A DNA stretch of 64,000 nt. Origin: Shinella granuli (GTDB lineage Bacteria > Pseudomonadota > Alphaproteobacteria > Rhizobiales > Rhizobiaceae). The notes beneath the pieces were generated by a model. It did not search any database. It saw nothing but the letters and a program-made list of their open reading frames with translations, and was not told the DNA's origin. A program made the position numbers and the translations under genes. Of this stretch, positions 44,056 through 53,760 are shown one piece after another. The stretch covers positions 62,001-126,000 of the forward strand of contig NZ_SLVX01000001.1 of NCBI RefSeq assembly GCF_004341885.1, in the 5' to 3' direction. Numbering within the stretch: the first letter of the stretch is position 1; each line of letters starts with the position of its first letter.

Positions 44056-44083
44056 TTTGACAGACACGAAATTTCTGCTATCC
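44056..44083 (+). promoter_or_regulatory. Sigma-70 type promoter before the GNAT leader ORFs
   Basis: TTTGAC (44056-44061), 16 bases, then CTATCC (44078-44083) closely follows the rhizobial housekeeping consensus CTTGAC-N17-CTATAT. Transcription would start near 44090, leaving about 145 bases of leader before the GNAT start. Confidence 0.65.
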
Positions 44084-44131
44084 GCGCAGACCAGCACCGG
44101 CGCTCACGCCGGCAGGGAAGACGAAACGCGC

Positions 44132-44164
44132 ATGTTCTACACCGGAACCCCACGACGACGCTGA
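44132..44164 (+). CDS. Ten-residue upstream ORF (uORF1)
   Basis: MFYTGTPRRR ends in three consecutive Arg codons (CGA CGA CGC) and is preceded by GGCAGGGAAGACGAAACGCGC, with GGGAAG at a longish distance. CGA is a rare codon here. Its stop overlaps the next ORF start as TGATG. It may be a leader peptide; expression is not shown. Confidence 0.4.
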   Translation: MFYTGTPRRR

Positions 44165-44232
44165 TGCTCCTGCTGCGCCCCCTGGCGGCGGCGCGATCAC
44201 CCGCATCCCTCGTTTCGTCTCCGGTTCCCTGA
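44164..44232 (+). CDS. 22-residue upstream ORF (uORF2)
   Basis: MLLLRPLAAARSPASLVSSPVP starts within the stop of uORF1 and ends four bases before the GNAT start, so the three reading frames form one coupled chain. It opens with three Leu codons (CTC CTG CTG). It may be a regulatory leader, or chance. Confidence 0.35.
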   Translation: MLLLRPLAAARSPASLVSSPVP

Positions 44233-44235
44233 TCC

Positions 44236-44766
44236 ATGAACATGCTCAAGCACGACCTCGTCTACCTGACGGAAGATGCCTCCCACGACGCGGCCATCGA
44301 ACACATCAACGAAGAAGCCTTCGGCCCCGGCCGGCATGTCCGCGCGGCTGCGCGCATCCGCGAGCAGGGGCCGCACGACCTGTCGCTGTCCTTCATCTGC
44401 ACCGATGACGGCGAGACCATCGCCTCCGTGCGCATGACGCCGGTCCTGGCGGGCGGCGTGAAGGGGCATCTGCTCGGCCCGCTCGCCGTGCGGCCCTCGC
44501 ACAAGAACCGCGGCATCGGTCGGGAACTCCTGCGCATCGCCTGCGCCGCCGCAAAGCGCAAGGGCTCGGAAGCCGTCGTGCTCGTCGGCGATCCGCCCTA
44601 TTACGGCCCGCTCGGCTTCGAGAAGGTCGCCTGGAACGCGCTGACCTTCCCCGGCCCCGTCGATCCCGCCCGCGTGCTGGTCATGCCCTTTGCGGCGGAT
44701 ACGCATGAGCGGCTGAAGGGGGTGATTGCGTGGCGGAATGACGAGGGGGCCAATTCCGGCGTTTGA
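44236..44766 (+). CDS. GNAT family N-acetyltransferase (YhbS-like)
   Basis: This 176-residue protein has the acetyl-CoA loop in GPLAVRPSHKNRGIGRELLRIA near residue 95 (motif Q/RxxGxG as NRGIGR). DPPYYGPLGFEKV near 118 is the C-terminal signature of YhbS-type acetyltransferases. ARVLVMPFAAD follows. The acceptor is unknown. No Shine-Dalgarno sequence of its own is apparent immediately before the ATG, so reinitiation after uORF2 may supply ribosomes. It is convergent with the glyoxalase-fold gene, nine bases apart. Confidence 0.87.
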   Translation: MNMLKHDLVYLTEDASHDAAIEHINEEAFGPGRHVRAAARIREQGPHDLSLSFICTDDGETIASVRMTPVLAGGVKGHLLGPLAVRPSHKNRGIGRELLRIACAAAKRKGSEAVVLVGDPPYYGPLGFEKVAWNALTFPGPVDPARVLVMPFAADTHERLKGVIAWRNDEGANSGV

Positions 44767-44775
44767 GGGGCGATC

Positions 44776-45309
44776 TCAGTCCTTCAACTCCATGAAGCGG
44801 ATGTGGTTGTTGAAGGGATCGGTGACCGTCACCTCCAGCCGCGTGCCCTCATCCTCCAGCCCCGGCTTCATGTAGCGATAGTCCTTGCCGATCAGCTCCT
44901 TCTGGAAGGCGCGGATGCCCTTCATGTAGACGACCATGTTGCCGCCGGGCGTGGCGTCGCCGGCATGTTCGGAAAGGTGCAGCCGCAGCCCGCCGCGCGC
45001 GACCTGCGTATAGAGCGGAAAATTCTCGCCGTAGCGGTGCTCCCAGTCGACGGAAAAGCCGAGGAAGCCGAGGTAGAATTCGTGCGCCTTGGGCACGTCG
45101 AAGATGCGCACGATCGGCACCGCCTGCTCGAAGGCGATACCATTTTCCGGCTTCGCCTCGATCCGTGCGGAGAGAATGTTCCACGTCTCCACGCCGAACT
45201 GGCGGGCGACGGTTTCGAGGGCTTCGCTGTGGGTGATGTCGATATTGCGGGTGGCAAGCACCTCCCGCAGGGTCTTGGCCATGGCTTTGGCGTCGCGAAA
45301 ATCGCGCAT
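44776..45309 (-). CDS. Glyoxalase-superfamily protein with an N-terminal helical domain
   Basis: The 177 residues split into an N-terminal helical part, MRDFRDAKAMAKTLREVL to FGVETWNILSARI, as found in a subgroup annotated glyoxalase-related, and a vicinal-oxygen-chelate fold from about residue 60 (VRIFDVPKAHEFYLGFLGFSVDWEH, GLRLHLSEH, EVTVTDPFNNHIRFME). The folding pattern is that of bleomycin-resistance/dioxygenase proteins. Metal ligands cannot be assigned firmly, with candidates His108 in LRLHLSEH and Glu in FMELKD. The following 186 bases to 45495 contain nothing I can support. Confidence 0.8.
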   Translation of the reverse strand: MRDFRDAKAMAKTLREVLATRNIDITHSEALETVARQFGVETWNILSARIEAKPENGIAFEQAVPIVRIFDVPKAHEFYLGFLGFSVDWEHRYGENFPLYTQVARGGLRLHLSEHAGDATPGGNMVVYMKGIRAFQKELIGKDYRYMKPGLEDEGTRLEVTVTDPFNNHIRFMELKD

Positions 45310-45495
45310 GTCCGTTCCTCGTCTCAGGCGAAGTCTTCGTCAGTGCCCGCATTGCCGACGCCTTCGCCACGATGAACGGTGGAGAAAGGTTTTTTGGGGA
45401 GGCGTTCGCCATGTCCTCGGAAAAGACGCGGGTCTGCCGGCCGCCTCCGACCGTTCCGAAACACTAGCCGAACGGCGGGTACGACGCCAGAGGAC

Positions 45496-47568
45496 TTATC
45501 GCCCTTCGCGATACCACATGGCCGAGAAGGCGAGCAGCAAGAGGCCGACACCGGCAAAGCCGGCGAAGAGCGGCAGCGAATTGATGCCCTTCAGCACCGT
45601 CTCGTCCGTCATGCGCAGCGACAGGCGGTTTTCGTCGACGGTGCGCACCTGCCCCGAAACCGGCAGCAGCGGCGGCAGCGAAATGGCCTCGCCTTCGGCA
45701 TCGACCAGCCGGCGCACCATGCCCTTCGTGGCGTCGGCGAGCGGCTTCAGGCTTTCCGCCGTCGAGATCGTCGCCTTGAATTCCGGCGCATCCACGGCGC
45801 CGACATGGACGAGCGCGCTCAGGTCGTCGTTGGTGATCTCGTAAAGGCCGGTTTCCGTCGTCTGGACTTCCGCGCGGTAGAGGCCGGGCTCGGCCTCGCT
45901 CAACGCCACCTGCAGCATTTCGCCGGAAGGCAGCTTCACCGTCGCTTCGCCCGGTGCATCGCCGATCGTCTGGCGGTTGATCTGGAGCGTGCGGCCGAAG
46001 GTGCGGGCGGTCAGCGCTTCCTCCTCCAGCGCCGGCTCCTGCATCAGCCAGTGGGCGGTGCGCCGGTAGAGCGAGACATGCGGGCCGCCGCCCTCGAAGC
46101 CGCGCGCCCAGAGCCAGCCCTGGTCGGAAAGCAACATGGCGACGCGGCCCTTGCCGGCGCGGTTCAGCACCAGCAGCGGCTTGCCGTCATTGGCCTCCAT
46201 CACGACATTGCCGTCCGGGCGCTGCACGTCGACGGTGCGGAACCACCGGCCCCAATGGGGCGGCTCCTGGTCCGCGCCTTCGAGCCCGCGCGTGACGGGA
46301 TGCTTCTTGCCCTGTTCCGAAAGGCGGGGATAGAAGGAGGCCTCGTTCATCGCTCCGGTCGGGTTTGCCGGCAGCACGACGGAGAGCGGCGTGCCGGCGA
46401 TGGAATCGTTGCCTGCGTGCTCCGGCCCCGCGGCGATCAGCAGCGCGCCGCCGTTTTCGACATATTGCGCGATGTTGTCGTAGTAGAGGATCGGCAGCAC
46501 GCCGCGGTGCTGGTAGCGGTCGAAGATGATGAGGTCGAACTCGTTGATCTTGTCGACGAACAGTTCGCGCGTCGGGAAGGCGATCAGCGACAGTTCGTTG
46601 ATCGGCGTGCCGTCCTGCTTTTCCGGCGGGCGCAGGATGGTGAAGTGCACGAGGTCGATGGCGGTGTCGGACTTCAAAAGGTTGCGCCAGGCGCGCTCGC
46701 CGGCATGCGGCTCGCCGGAGACCAGCAGCACGCGCAGGTTCTCGCGAATGCCCTCGATGACATGGACGGCGCGGTTGTTCGCCGTGGTTATCTCGCCCTC
46801 GACGGGCTCCACCTCGAATTCCAGGATGTTGTTGCCGCCGCGCGGCACGGTGAAGCCGAGCGGCTGTTCGGTGCCCGGCTGGGTGATCTCCGAGGCGATC
46901 TCGTTGCCGTTGAGGCGCACTTTTACGCGGGCCGCATCGCCCGGGCCTGCGCCGTCGTCCACCACGCGGAATTTCAGCTCCTGCGGCTCGCCGACGATGC
47001 CGAAGCGCGGCGCGCTGACGATCTCGATGCGGCGGTCGAACTCGTCCGGCCGGCCGGTGACGAGCGCGTGCACCGGCGCCTCGAAGCCGGAGAAGGCGGA
47101 GGCTTCCGGAATGTCATGCACCTGGCCGTCGGTGATGAGGATCGCCCCGCCGACGCGCGAGCGCGGCACATCGGCGATCGCCGCGTTGAGCGCGTCGAAG
47201 AGGCGGGTGGAAGGCGTGTCCGACGTGCCGTCGTCGCCGGTTTCCACGATGCGCGGCTCGATGCGGGGATAGCGGGCGAAACGCTCCTTCAGGCCTTCCA
47301 GCGCGGCGTCGGTCTGGGCGGTGCGCTGCTCGTTGCCCTGGCTCTGGCTGCGGTCGACGATGACGGGCACGACGGTCGACAGCGCCTCGCGGTCCTCCTG
47401 CAGGAAGACCGGGTTGGCGAGGGCGAGGACCAGCAGGGCGAGGGCCACCGCACGGATGAACGACCCGCGCAGGCCGCGCCAGAAACCGAGCGCGGCGAGC
47501 GCGAGACCGGCAAGGCCGATCACGGCGATGGCGATCCAGGGCAGGAAGGGGGAGAACTGGATGGTCAT
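45496..47568 (-). CDS. Large membrane protein with vWA-like and amidotransferase-like domains, last gene of the MoxR operon
   Basis: This 690-residue protein has two N-terminal membrane segments (WIAIAVIGLAGLALAALGFW and AVALALLVLALANPVFL). A vWA-like region carrying the MIDAS pattern DRSQS near residue 70 and ILITDGQVHDIPEA follows, then a beta-sandwich segment. A class I amidotransferase-like domain without a catalytic Cys (YVENGGALLIAAGPEHAG near 395) comes next, and a C-terminal membrane helix near 670. This layout recurs at the end of alphaproteobacterial MoxR-DUF58-DUF4159 operons, whose role is thought to be envelope-linked chaperone activity. It starts one base before the previous stop is complete, implying coupling. 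Confidence 0.82.
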   Translation of the reverse strand: MTIQFSPFLPWIAIAVIGLAGLALAALGFWRGLRGSFIRAVALALLVLALANPVFLQEDREALSTVVPVIVDRSQSQGNEQRTAQTDAALEGLKERFARYPRIEPRIVETGDDGTSDTPSTRLFDALNAAIADVPRSRVGGAILITDGQVHDIPEASAFSGFEAPVHALVTGRPDEFDRRIEIVSAPRFGIVGEPQELKFRVVDDGAGPGDAARVKVRLNGNEIASEITQPGTEQPLGFTVPRGGNNILEFEVEPVEGEITTANNRAVHVIEGIRENLRVLLVSGEPHAGERAWRNLLKSDTAIDLVHFTILRPPEKQDGTPINELSLIAFPTRELFVDKINEFDLIIFDRYQHRGVLPILYYDNIAQYVENGGALLIAAGPEHAGNDSIAGTPLSVVLPANPTGAMNEASFYPRLSEQGKKHPVTRGLEGADQEPPHWGRWFRTVDVQRPDGNVVMEANDGKPLLVLNRAGKGRVAMLLSDQGWLWARGFEGGGPHVSLYRRTAHWLMQEPALEEEALTARTFGRTLQINRQTIGDAPGEATVKLPSGEMLQVALSEAEPGLYRAEVQTTETGLYEITNDDLSALVHVGAVDAPEFKATISTAESLKPLADATKGMVRRLVDAEGEAISLPPLLPVSGQVRTVDENRLSLRMTDETVLKGINSLPLFAGFAGVGLLLLAFSAMWYREGR

Positions 47569-47569
47569 G

Positions 47570-50377
47570 TCATTGCCCCAGCCGTTCGAGGAGGGCGGGG
47601 ACGTGCACCTGGTCCGCCTTGTAGTTGCCTGTCAGCATGTACATCATGATGTTGACGCCGGCGCGGAAGGCGTGGTCGCGCTGCACCTCGTCCGGTGGCA
47701 CGGTCGGCAAGAGCGCCATGCCGTTGGCATCGACTGCCCAGGCGCCGGCGAAATCGTTGCCGGTGATCATGATCGGCGAGACGCCGTCGCCCGCCCGGGC
47801 CGGGCGGCTCGGGTCCTCGGCGCGGTCCAGCTCCGCCTCGATCCACAGCGGGCTTCCGGCATAGCGGCCGGGGAAATTGGCGAGCAGGTAGAAGGCCTTG
47901 GTCAGGACGTGATCGGCCGGCACCGGCTCCAGCGGCGGAATGTCGAGATTGGCGAGGATCGCCTGGAGGCGTTCGGTGTTCGGGCTCGTCGAATTGCCGT
48001 CGAGCGAGACGAACTGGTCGCGGGTATCGAACAGCACCGTGCCGCCGTTGCGCATATAGGCATCGATGCGGCTGATCGCGGCGCTGGTGGGCATTTCGGC
48101 GCTGGCGCTCACCGGCCAGTAGATGATCGGGTAGAGCGATAGCTCGTCCCTGGAGATGTCGATGCCGACCGGCTCGCCGGGCTCCAGCGTGGTGCGGTAG
48201 GTGAGGAATTCCGTAAGCCCCGCAAGGCCACGCTCGGAAATGCGGTCCACCTCGCCCTCGCCGGTGACGACATAGGCGAGATGCGTCGTGTCGAGCCGCG
48301 AGAGGATGTTTTCGTCACCCGGTTTTGCGTCATCCGCGCGGCTTTCGGACGGCAGCGCCGCCAGCGCGCCGGCCATGAGGGCCAGCAGCAGGGCGGCGGT
48401 CGCGCCGCGCCGGGGCGCGCGGCGGACGGCGGCGGCGAAGGCCCCGCCCATGAAGAGCACGATGGCGCAGTCGGCGAGCAGCAACAGGGCGGCAAGGGTG
48501 AAGAGATGCGGTTTCAGCGACCAGGTCTCCTTGCCGGCGAGCGGCTCGCGGACGGCCGCGCCTTCGGCGACGGCGAGCGGACGGATCTCGTGGCCCGGCG
48601 GGAAGAGGTTGTGGGCGACATAGCCGTCCTCCGTGCCGTAGAGGCCGGGCGGGTTGTCGAAGCTGGCGATGGCCCTGGTCGCGTTGGCGGCGGCGAGCGG
48701 CTTGGCTTCGCCGGTGGCGGCGGCGAGCGTGCCGTTCGCCGTCATCAGCCGGTAGGGCGGCAGGCCCTGCGTCTCGACCCCATTGCCCGTCGAAACGCCG
48801 CCGCCGCGCGAAAGCTGCACGGTGCGGCGGAGCATTTCGACGAAATCGCCTGACAGCGGCAGGTTGGACCAGCCGGTTTCCGCGCTGACGTGGAAGAGCA
48901 CGATGCGGCCGGAGCCGAGCGGGCCGGTCGTCACCAGCGGCGTGCCGTCGGCAAGGCTTGCCCAGGTGCGCTCGGCAAGATCCGGTGTCGGTTCGGCGAG
49001 CACCTGGCGCTTGATCAGGATGTCTTCCGGCGCGCGCATGCCGAAGAACGGGCTGTTCGCCGGATAGGCGGAGAGCGGCTGCGGCTCGGACCAGGACAGC
49101 GCGCCGCCGAGCGCCCGTTCGCCCTTGCGCAGCAGGACGGGCACGAGCGGATCGTCCGCCGGGGCGGCGGCGAGGCGCGGGCCGGCGAAGCGGATCAGCA
49201 TGCCGCCGGCCTCGATCCAGCGGCGCACCGCACCCTGCACATCCTCCGGCAAGCGGCCGATATCGGCCATGATCAGCACGGAGGGGTTCTGCTCCAGAAG
49301 CTCGGGAATGGCGACCGAGAGGTCGGCGACGCTCGGCTCGACCAGGTCGGCATAGGGGGCGAGCGCCCGGTTGATATAGTGCAGCGGCGAGAGCAGCGGC
49401 TGGCTGGCATCCACCACCTCGCCGGAGAGGAAGGCGACGCGGCGGCGGCGGAAGCCGTCGTCGAGCAGATACGTGCCGCCGGCATTGGCGAGGCCGTCCA
49501 CGGCGATGCGGGCGAAGTCGTTTCGCAGCTCGAAGGGCGCGGTGATGGTGCCTGATGTCGTGGTGCTGCCTGCGGCGAAATCGGCGGTGCCCGTCGCGAT
49601 CGGCCGCCCGCGCGAATCGTGCGCCGTCAGCGGCAGGCTGCGCGCCGGGCCGCCGTCGAGGCGGGTGAGGGTGACGGAAAGCGCGTCCGCGCCATTGGTG
49701 GCCGCGGTGATGGCGACGGCGGATGCTCCGTCGCTTGCGATCAGGCGGAAATCGGCGGGGACAAGGGATTGCAATGCGGCGACCGTTTCGTCCGTCTCGC
49801 CGCTTGCCATGCCGTCGCTGATGAAGGCGAGGGTGCCCGGCGCGGTTCCGTCGAGCGCGGTGCGCAGCGAGGCGACGGCGGCGGCGCGGTCTGCCGGCAA
49901 CGGGCGGGCTTCGGCGGCGGCGAGGCGGTTGCGGGCCGTCGCGGCATCGACCGGCACGGCGTCGTGCTGGCGGTCGGCGGTCAGCACCAGCGCGATCGGC
50001 ACGTCGCGGCTTTCCGCGTCGTCGATCAGCGTCGAGGCGGTATCGATGCGCTGCTGCCAGTCGGTGGCGGAGGCCCAGCTGTTGTCGATCACGAGCACGA
50101 GGGGGCCGCTGCTGGCGAGCGTGTTGGTGCGCGGGTTGAAGACCGGATCGGCGATGGCGAAGATGATCGCGGCCGCCATCAGCATGCGCAGCAGCGTCAG
50201 CCACCAGGGGCTCTGCGCCGGGGTTTCCTCGCGCTTCATGATCGCGGCGAGGATGGCGAAGGGCGGGAAGACCTCGGTCAGCGGCTTCGGCGGCGTCAGG
50301 CGCAAGAGCCACCAGATGACCGGCAGCAGCACCAGCGTCGTCAGCACGGCGGGGAACGCGAAGGCGAAGGCACTCAT
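47570..50377 (-). CDS. BatA/DUF4159 membrane protein of the MoxR operon
   Basis: This 935-residue protein begins with a BatA-type membrane hairpin (FPAVLTTLVLLPVIWWLLRL, KPLTEVFPPFAILAAI, then LRMLMAAAIIFAIADPVF). A vWA-like domain (LVLVIDNSWASATDWQQRI) with an incomplete MIDAS follows, then a long extracytoplasmic part and further membrane segments near residues 630-680 (LFTLAALLLLADCAIVLFMGG). The C terminus is a DUF4159 domain from about 720 (YIIYWPVSA-like YPIIYWPVSA, GGTVLFDTRDQF). Start at 50377 overlaps the DUF58 stop (ATGA); a 1211-residue reading through DUF58 is a shadow. Function is unknown beyond the operon context. Confidence 0.85.
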   Translation of the reverse strand: MSAFAFAFPAVLTTLVLLPVIWWLLRLTPPKPLTEVFPPFAILAAIMKREETPAQSPWWLTLLRMLMAAAIIFAIADPVFNPRTNTLASSGPLVLVIDNSWASATDWQQRIDTASTLIDDAESRDVPIALVLTADRQHDAVPVDAATARNRLAAAEARPLPADRAAAVASLRTALDGTAPGTLAFISDGMASGETDETVAALQSLVPADFRLIASDGASAVAITAATNGADALSVTLTRLDGGPARSLPLTAHDSRGRPIATGTADFAAGSTTTSGTITAPFELRNDFARIAVDGLANAGGTYLLDDGFRRRRVAFLSGEVVDASQPLLSPLHYINRALAPYADLVEPSVADLSVAIPELLEQNPSVLIMADIGRLPEDVQGAVRRWIEAGGMLIRFAGPRLAAAPADDPLVPVLLRKGERALGGALSWSEPQPLSAYPANSPFFGMRAPEDILIKRQVLAEPTPDLAERTWASLADGTPLVTTGPLGSGRIVLFHVSAETGWSNLPLSGDFVEMLRRTVQLSRGGGVSTGNGVETQGLPPYRLMTANGTLAAATGEAKPLAAANATRAIASFDNPPGLYGTEDGYVAHNLFPPGHEIRPLAVAEGAAVREPLAGKETWSLKPHLFTLAALLLLADCAIVLFMGGAFAAAVRRAPRRGATAALLLALMAGALAALPSESRADDAKPGDENILSRLDTTHLAYVVTGEGEVDRISERGLAGLTEFLTYRTTLEPGEPVGIDISRDELSLYPIIYWPVSASAEMPTSAAISRIDAYMRNGGTVLFDTRDQFVSLDGNSTSPNTERLQAILANLDIPPLEPVPADHVLTKAFYLLANFPGRYAGSPLWIEAELDRAEDPSRPARAGDGVSPIMITGNDFAGAWAVDANGMALLPTVPPDEVQRDHAFRAGVNIMMYMLTGNYKADQVHVPALLERLGQ

Positions 50378-51291
50378 CGGCGGCCCTCCGCCTTCATGGC
50401 CGGCATGCCGGAAAGATACATGTGCACGGCGACCAGCGCCTCGGAGGCGAGGCGGTCGGTGCGGTGGGGCACGAAGCTCCAGCCGAGATGGCGCAGGTTG
50501 TCGGCCAGCGTCTCGCGCCGCGCAACATAGGCGCGGGCATAGTCGTCCTTCAGCGTCTCGGCGCGGCCGGCGGTGAGTTTCTGGCCGCTTTCCGGGTCGG
50601 TGAATTCGGTGCGGCCGACATAGGGAAAAATCTCCTCCGCCGGATCGGCGATTTCTACCACATGGCCGGTGAGGCCCCGGCGGGCGAGGGGGGCGAGGCG
50701 GTCCATGACATCCTCGACGGGATCGAGGAAATCGCCGATCAGCACGATGTCGCTGTTGCCGCGGATCATGCCGGTGTCCGGCAGGCCGCCCGTTGCGCCG
50801 TTGTGCATGAGGGCGGCGGCGAGGCGTTCGGCGGCGTTGCGCGCGGCGATCGGCTCCATGATGCCGGGGCAGCCGATGCGCTCGCCGGAACGGGCGAGGA
50901 TTTCGGCGAGCGCCAGCATGAGCACGAGCGCGCGGCTTTCCTTCGAAACGGCGCCGAAGGTGGATTTGTACATCATCGAGGGGGAGAGGTCGGCCCAGAC
51001 CCAGACGGTGTGGGCGGCCTCCCATTCGCGGTCGCGCACATAGGTGTGGTCGTCGCGGGCCGAGCGCCGCCAGTCGATGCGCGACAGGCTTTCGCCGTCG
51101 ACATAGGGACGGAACTGCCAGAAATTCTCGCCGATACCGCGCTTGCGGCGGCCGTGCCAGCCGGCGATGACGGTGTTGGCGAGGCGCCGGGCCTCCACCA
51201 TGCAATCGGGAATGAGGGCGGCGCGGGCCTGCGCCCGCGAGAGCACCTCGCGGGTCGGGGTCGGTTGGACGATCTGGCCGACGGGCGCCAT
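50374..51291 (-). CDS. DUF58 domain protein of the MoxR operon
   Basis: The 305-residue cytoplasmic protein contains the DUF58 core RRKRGIGENFWQFRPYVDGESLSRIDWRRSARDD, here quoted by the segment SRIDWRRSARDD near residue 78, followed by a vWA-like fold (WVWADLSPSMMY with DLSxS MIDAS). DUF58 proteins accompany MoxR ATPases almost universally and are thought to be their adaptor or substrate. It is preceded by moxR 14 bases upstream and overlaps the DUF4159 gene by four bases. Confidence 0.92.
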   Translation of the reverse strand: MAPVGQIVQPTPTREVLSRAQARAALIPDCMVEARRLANTVIAGWHGRRKRGIGENFWQFRPYVDGESLSRIDWRRSARDDHTYVRDREWEAAHTVWVWADLSPSMMYKSTFGAVSKESRALVLMLALAEILARSGERIGCPGIMEPIAARNAAERLAAALMHNGATGGLPDTGMIRGNSDIVLIGDFLDPVEDVMDRLAPLARRGLTGHVVEIADPAEEIFPYVGRTEFTDPESGQKLTAGRAETLKDDYARAYVARRETLADNLRHLGWSFVPHRTDRLASEALVAVHMYLSGMPAMKAEGRR

Positions 51292-51305
51292 GCGATCAGC
51301 CCCGC

Positions 51306-52319
<1,014 letters not shown>

Positions 52320-52513
52320 GGGTCTCTCCACTACCGATCCTAAAATGTTTGGCGAATCGTGGTCTTGCCGCGTCCGCTGCATAGATAGAAAGCTTATTAG
52401 CTCACCCGTGGCTGACAAGCGGCCACGAAATGACTATCTCGTGAGTGTATCCACCCTTTCCTCTTCGTGAAGAAGGGCCTCTCGCGGAGATAGGGTTCAA
52501 CCGGGACGGAACA

Positions 52514-53131
52514 ATGGCAACGGGCGAAATTCGCGAAAGCAACGATGCGGCGGGACTGGCCGCACTGATCGCACGGGCCGGTGCGGAAACCGGCGGGCGC
52601 GGCCTGCCGCCGGTCGAGCGCTGGAACCCGCCGTTCTGCGGCGACATCGACATGGAGATCCGCGCCGACGGCACCTGGTTCTATCTGGGAACGCCGATCG
52701 GCCGCGCGCCGCTGGTGCGGCTTTTCTCCACCGTCCTGCGCAAGGACGAGGACGGCAGGACCTATCTGGTGACGCCCGTCGAGAAGGTCGGCATCCGCGT
52801 CGTCGATGCGCCGTTCCTCGCCGTCGAGATGAATGCGTCGGGCGAGGGGGAGGCGCAAAAGCTCACCTTCCGCACCAATGTCGGCGATGTGGTGGAGGCG
52901 GGGCCGGAGCATCCGCTGCGCTTCGTCATCGCGGGCGGAAACAGCGAGCTGAAACCCTATCTCCTCGTGCGCGGACGGCTGGAGGCCCTGGTTTCGCGGG
53001 CGATGATGTACGAGCTGGTCGAGCTTGGCGAGACGATCGAGATCGAGGGCGTAGACATGTTCGCGGTGCGCTCCGGCGGTGTGATCTTCCCGGTCATGCC
53101 GGCCGCCGAGCTGGATGCGCTCTCCCGATGA
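52514..53131 (+). CDS. DUF1285 family protein
   Basis: This 205-residue soluble protein has PPVERWNPPFCGDIDMEIRADG near residue 35, then WFYLGTPIGRAPLVRLFSTVLRKDEDG and TPVEKVGIRVVDAPFLAVEM, which are diagnostic of DUF1285. The C-terminal LVRGRLEALVSRAMMYELVELG is also characteristic. Its function is unknown. The ATG at 52514 comes after CGGGACGG. It is the first of three genes linked by ATGA overlaps, so it is probably co-translated with the CoA pyrophosphatase and CCA transferase. Confidence 0.88.
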   Translation: MATGEIRESNDAAGLAALIARAGAETGGRGLPPVERWNPPFCGDIDMEIRADGTWFYLGTPIGRAPLVRLFSTVLRKDEDGRTYLVTPVEKVGIRVVDAPFLAVEMNASGEGEAQKLTFRTNVGDVVEAGPEHPLRFVIAGGNSELKPYLLVRGRLEALVSRAMMYELVELGETIEIEGVDMFAVRSGGVIFPVMPAAELDALSR

Positions 53132-53760
53132 GTTTTCCGCCCTACAGCGCCGCCGAGTTCCGTCGCCGGGCATTGGAACAGATGCTGACGCTCGGCGAGG
53201 AGACCTGGCGCGAGCATGGCGACAGCCTGCTCAATCCGACCGTCATTCCGCATCTCGAAGGCATGAAGCTGCGCGATGCGGCGGTGTTGATCCCCGTCGT
53301 CGACGATGGCGACGAGGCGCGGGTCATCTTCACCCAGCGCACCGCCACCATGCGGAAACATTCCGGCCAGATCGCCTTTCCGGGCGGCGCGGTCGATGAC
53401 GAGGACGAAGACGTCGAGGCGGCGGCGATGCGTGAAGCCGAGGAAGAGATCAGCCTCGACCGCCGCTTCGTCGAGCCGGTCGGGCGGCTGCCGCAGTACA
53501 AGGCGCTGTCGGGCTTTGCCATCACGCCTGTCCTTGCCGTGGTGCAGCCGGGGTTCGAGCTGATGCCCAATCCGGCGGAGGTTGAAAAGGTCTTCGACGT
53601 CCCGCTGTCGTTCCTGATGGATCCGCGCAACCACGAGCAGGGCAGCGGCATCTGGCTCGGCGGCGAACGGCATTATTATCGCATGCCCTATGAGGGGCAT
53701 AATATCTGGGGCATCACCGCCGGCATCGTGCGGGTGATCTATGAAAGGCTTTATGCATGA
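53128..53760 (+). CDS. CoA pyrophosphatase (Nudix family)
   Basis: The 210-residue Nudix enzyme has the CoA-specific upstream motif IFTQRTATMRKHSGQIAFPGG near residue 72, here given as RTATMRKHSGQIAFPGG, joined directly to the Nudix box (AVDDEDEDVEAAAMREAEEE). This pairing defines the NudL/CoAse group that splits CoA to phosphopantetheine and 3',5'-ADP. It is overlapped by its neighbours on both sides through ATGA. Confidence 0.9.
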   Translation: MSFPPYSAAEFRRRALEQMLTLGEETWREHGDSLLNPTVIPHLEGMKLRDAAVLIPVVDDGDEARVIFTQRTATMRKHSGQIAFPGGAVDDEDEDVEAAAMREAEEEISLDRRFVEPVGRLPQYKALSGFAITPVLAVVQPGFELMPNPAEVEKVFDVPLSFLMDPRNHEQGSGIWLGGERHYYRMPYEGHNIWGITAGIVRVIYERLYA

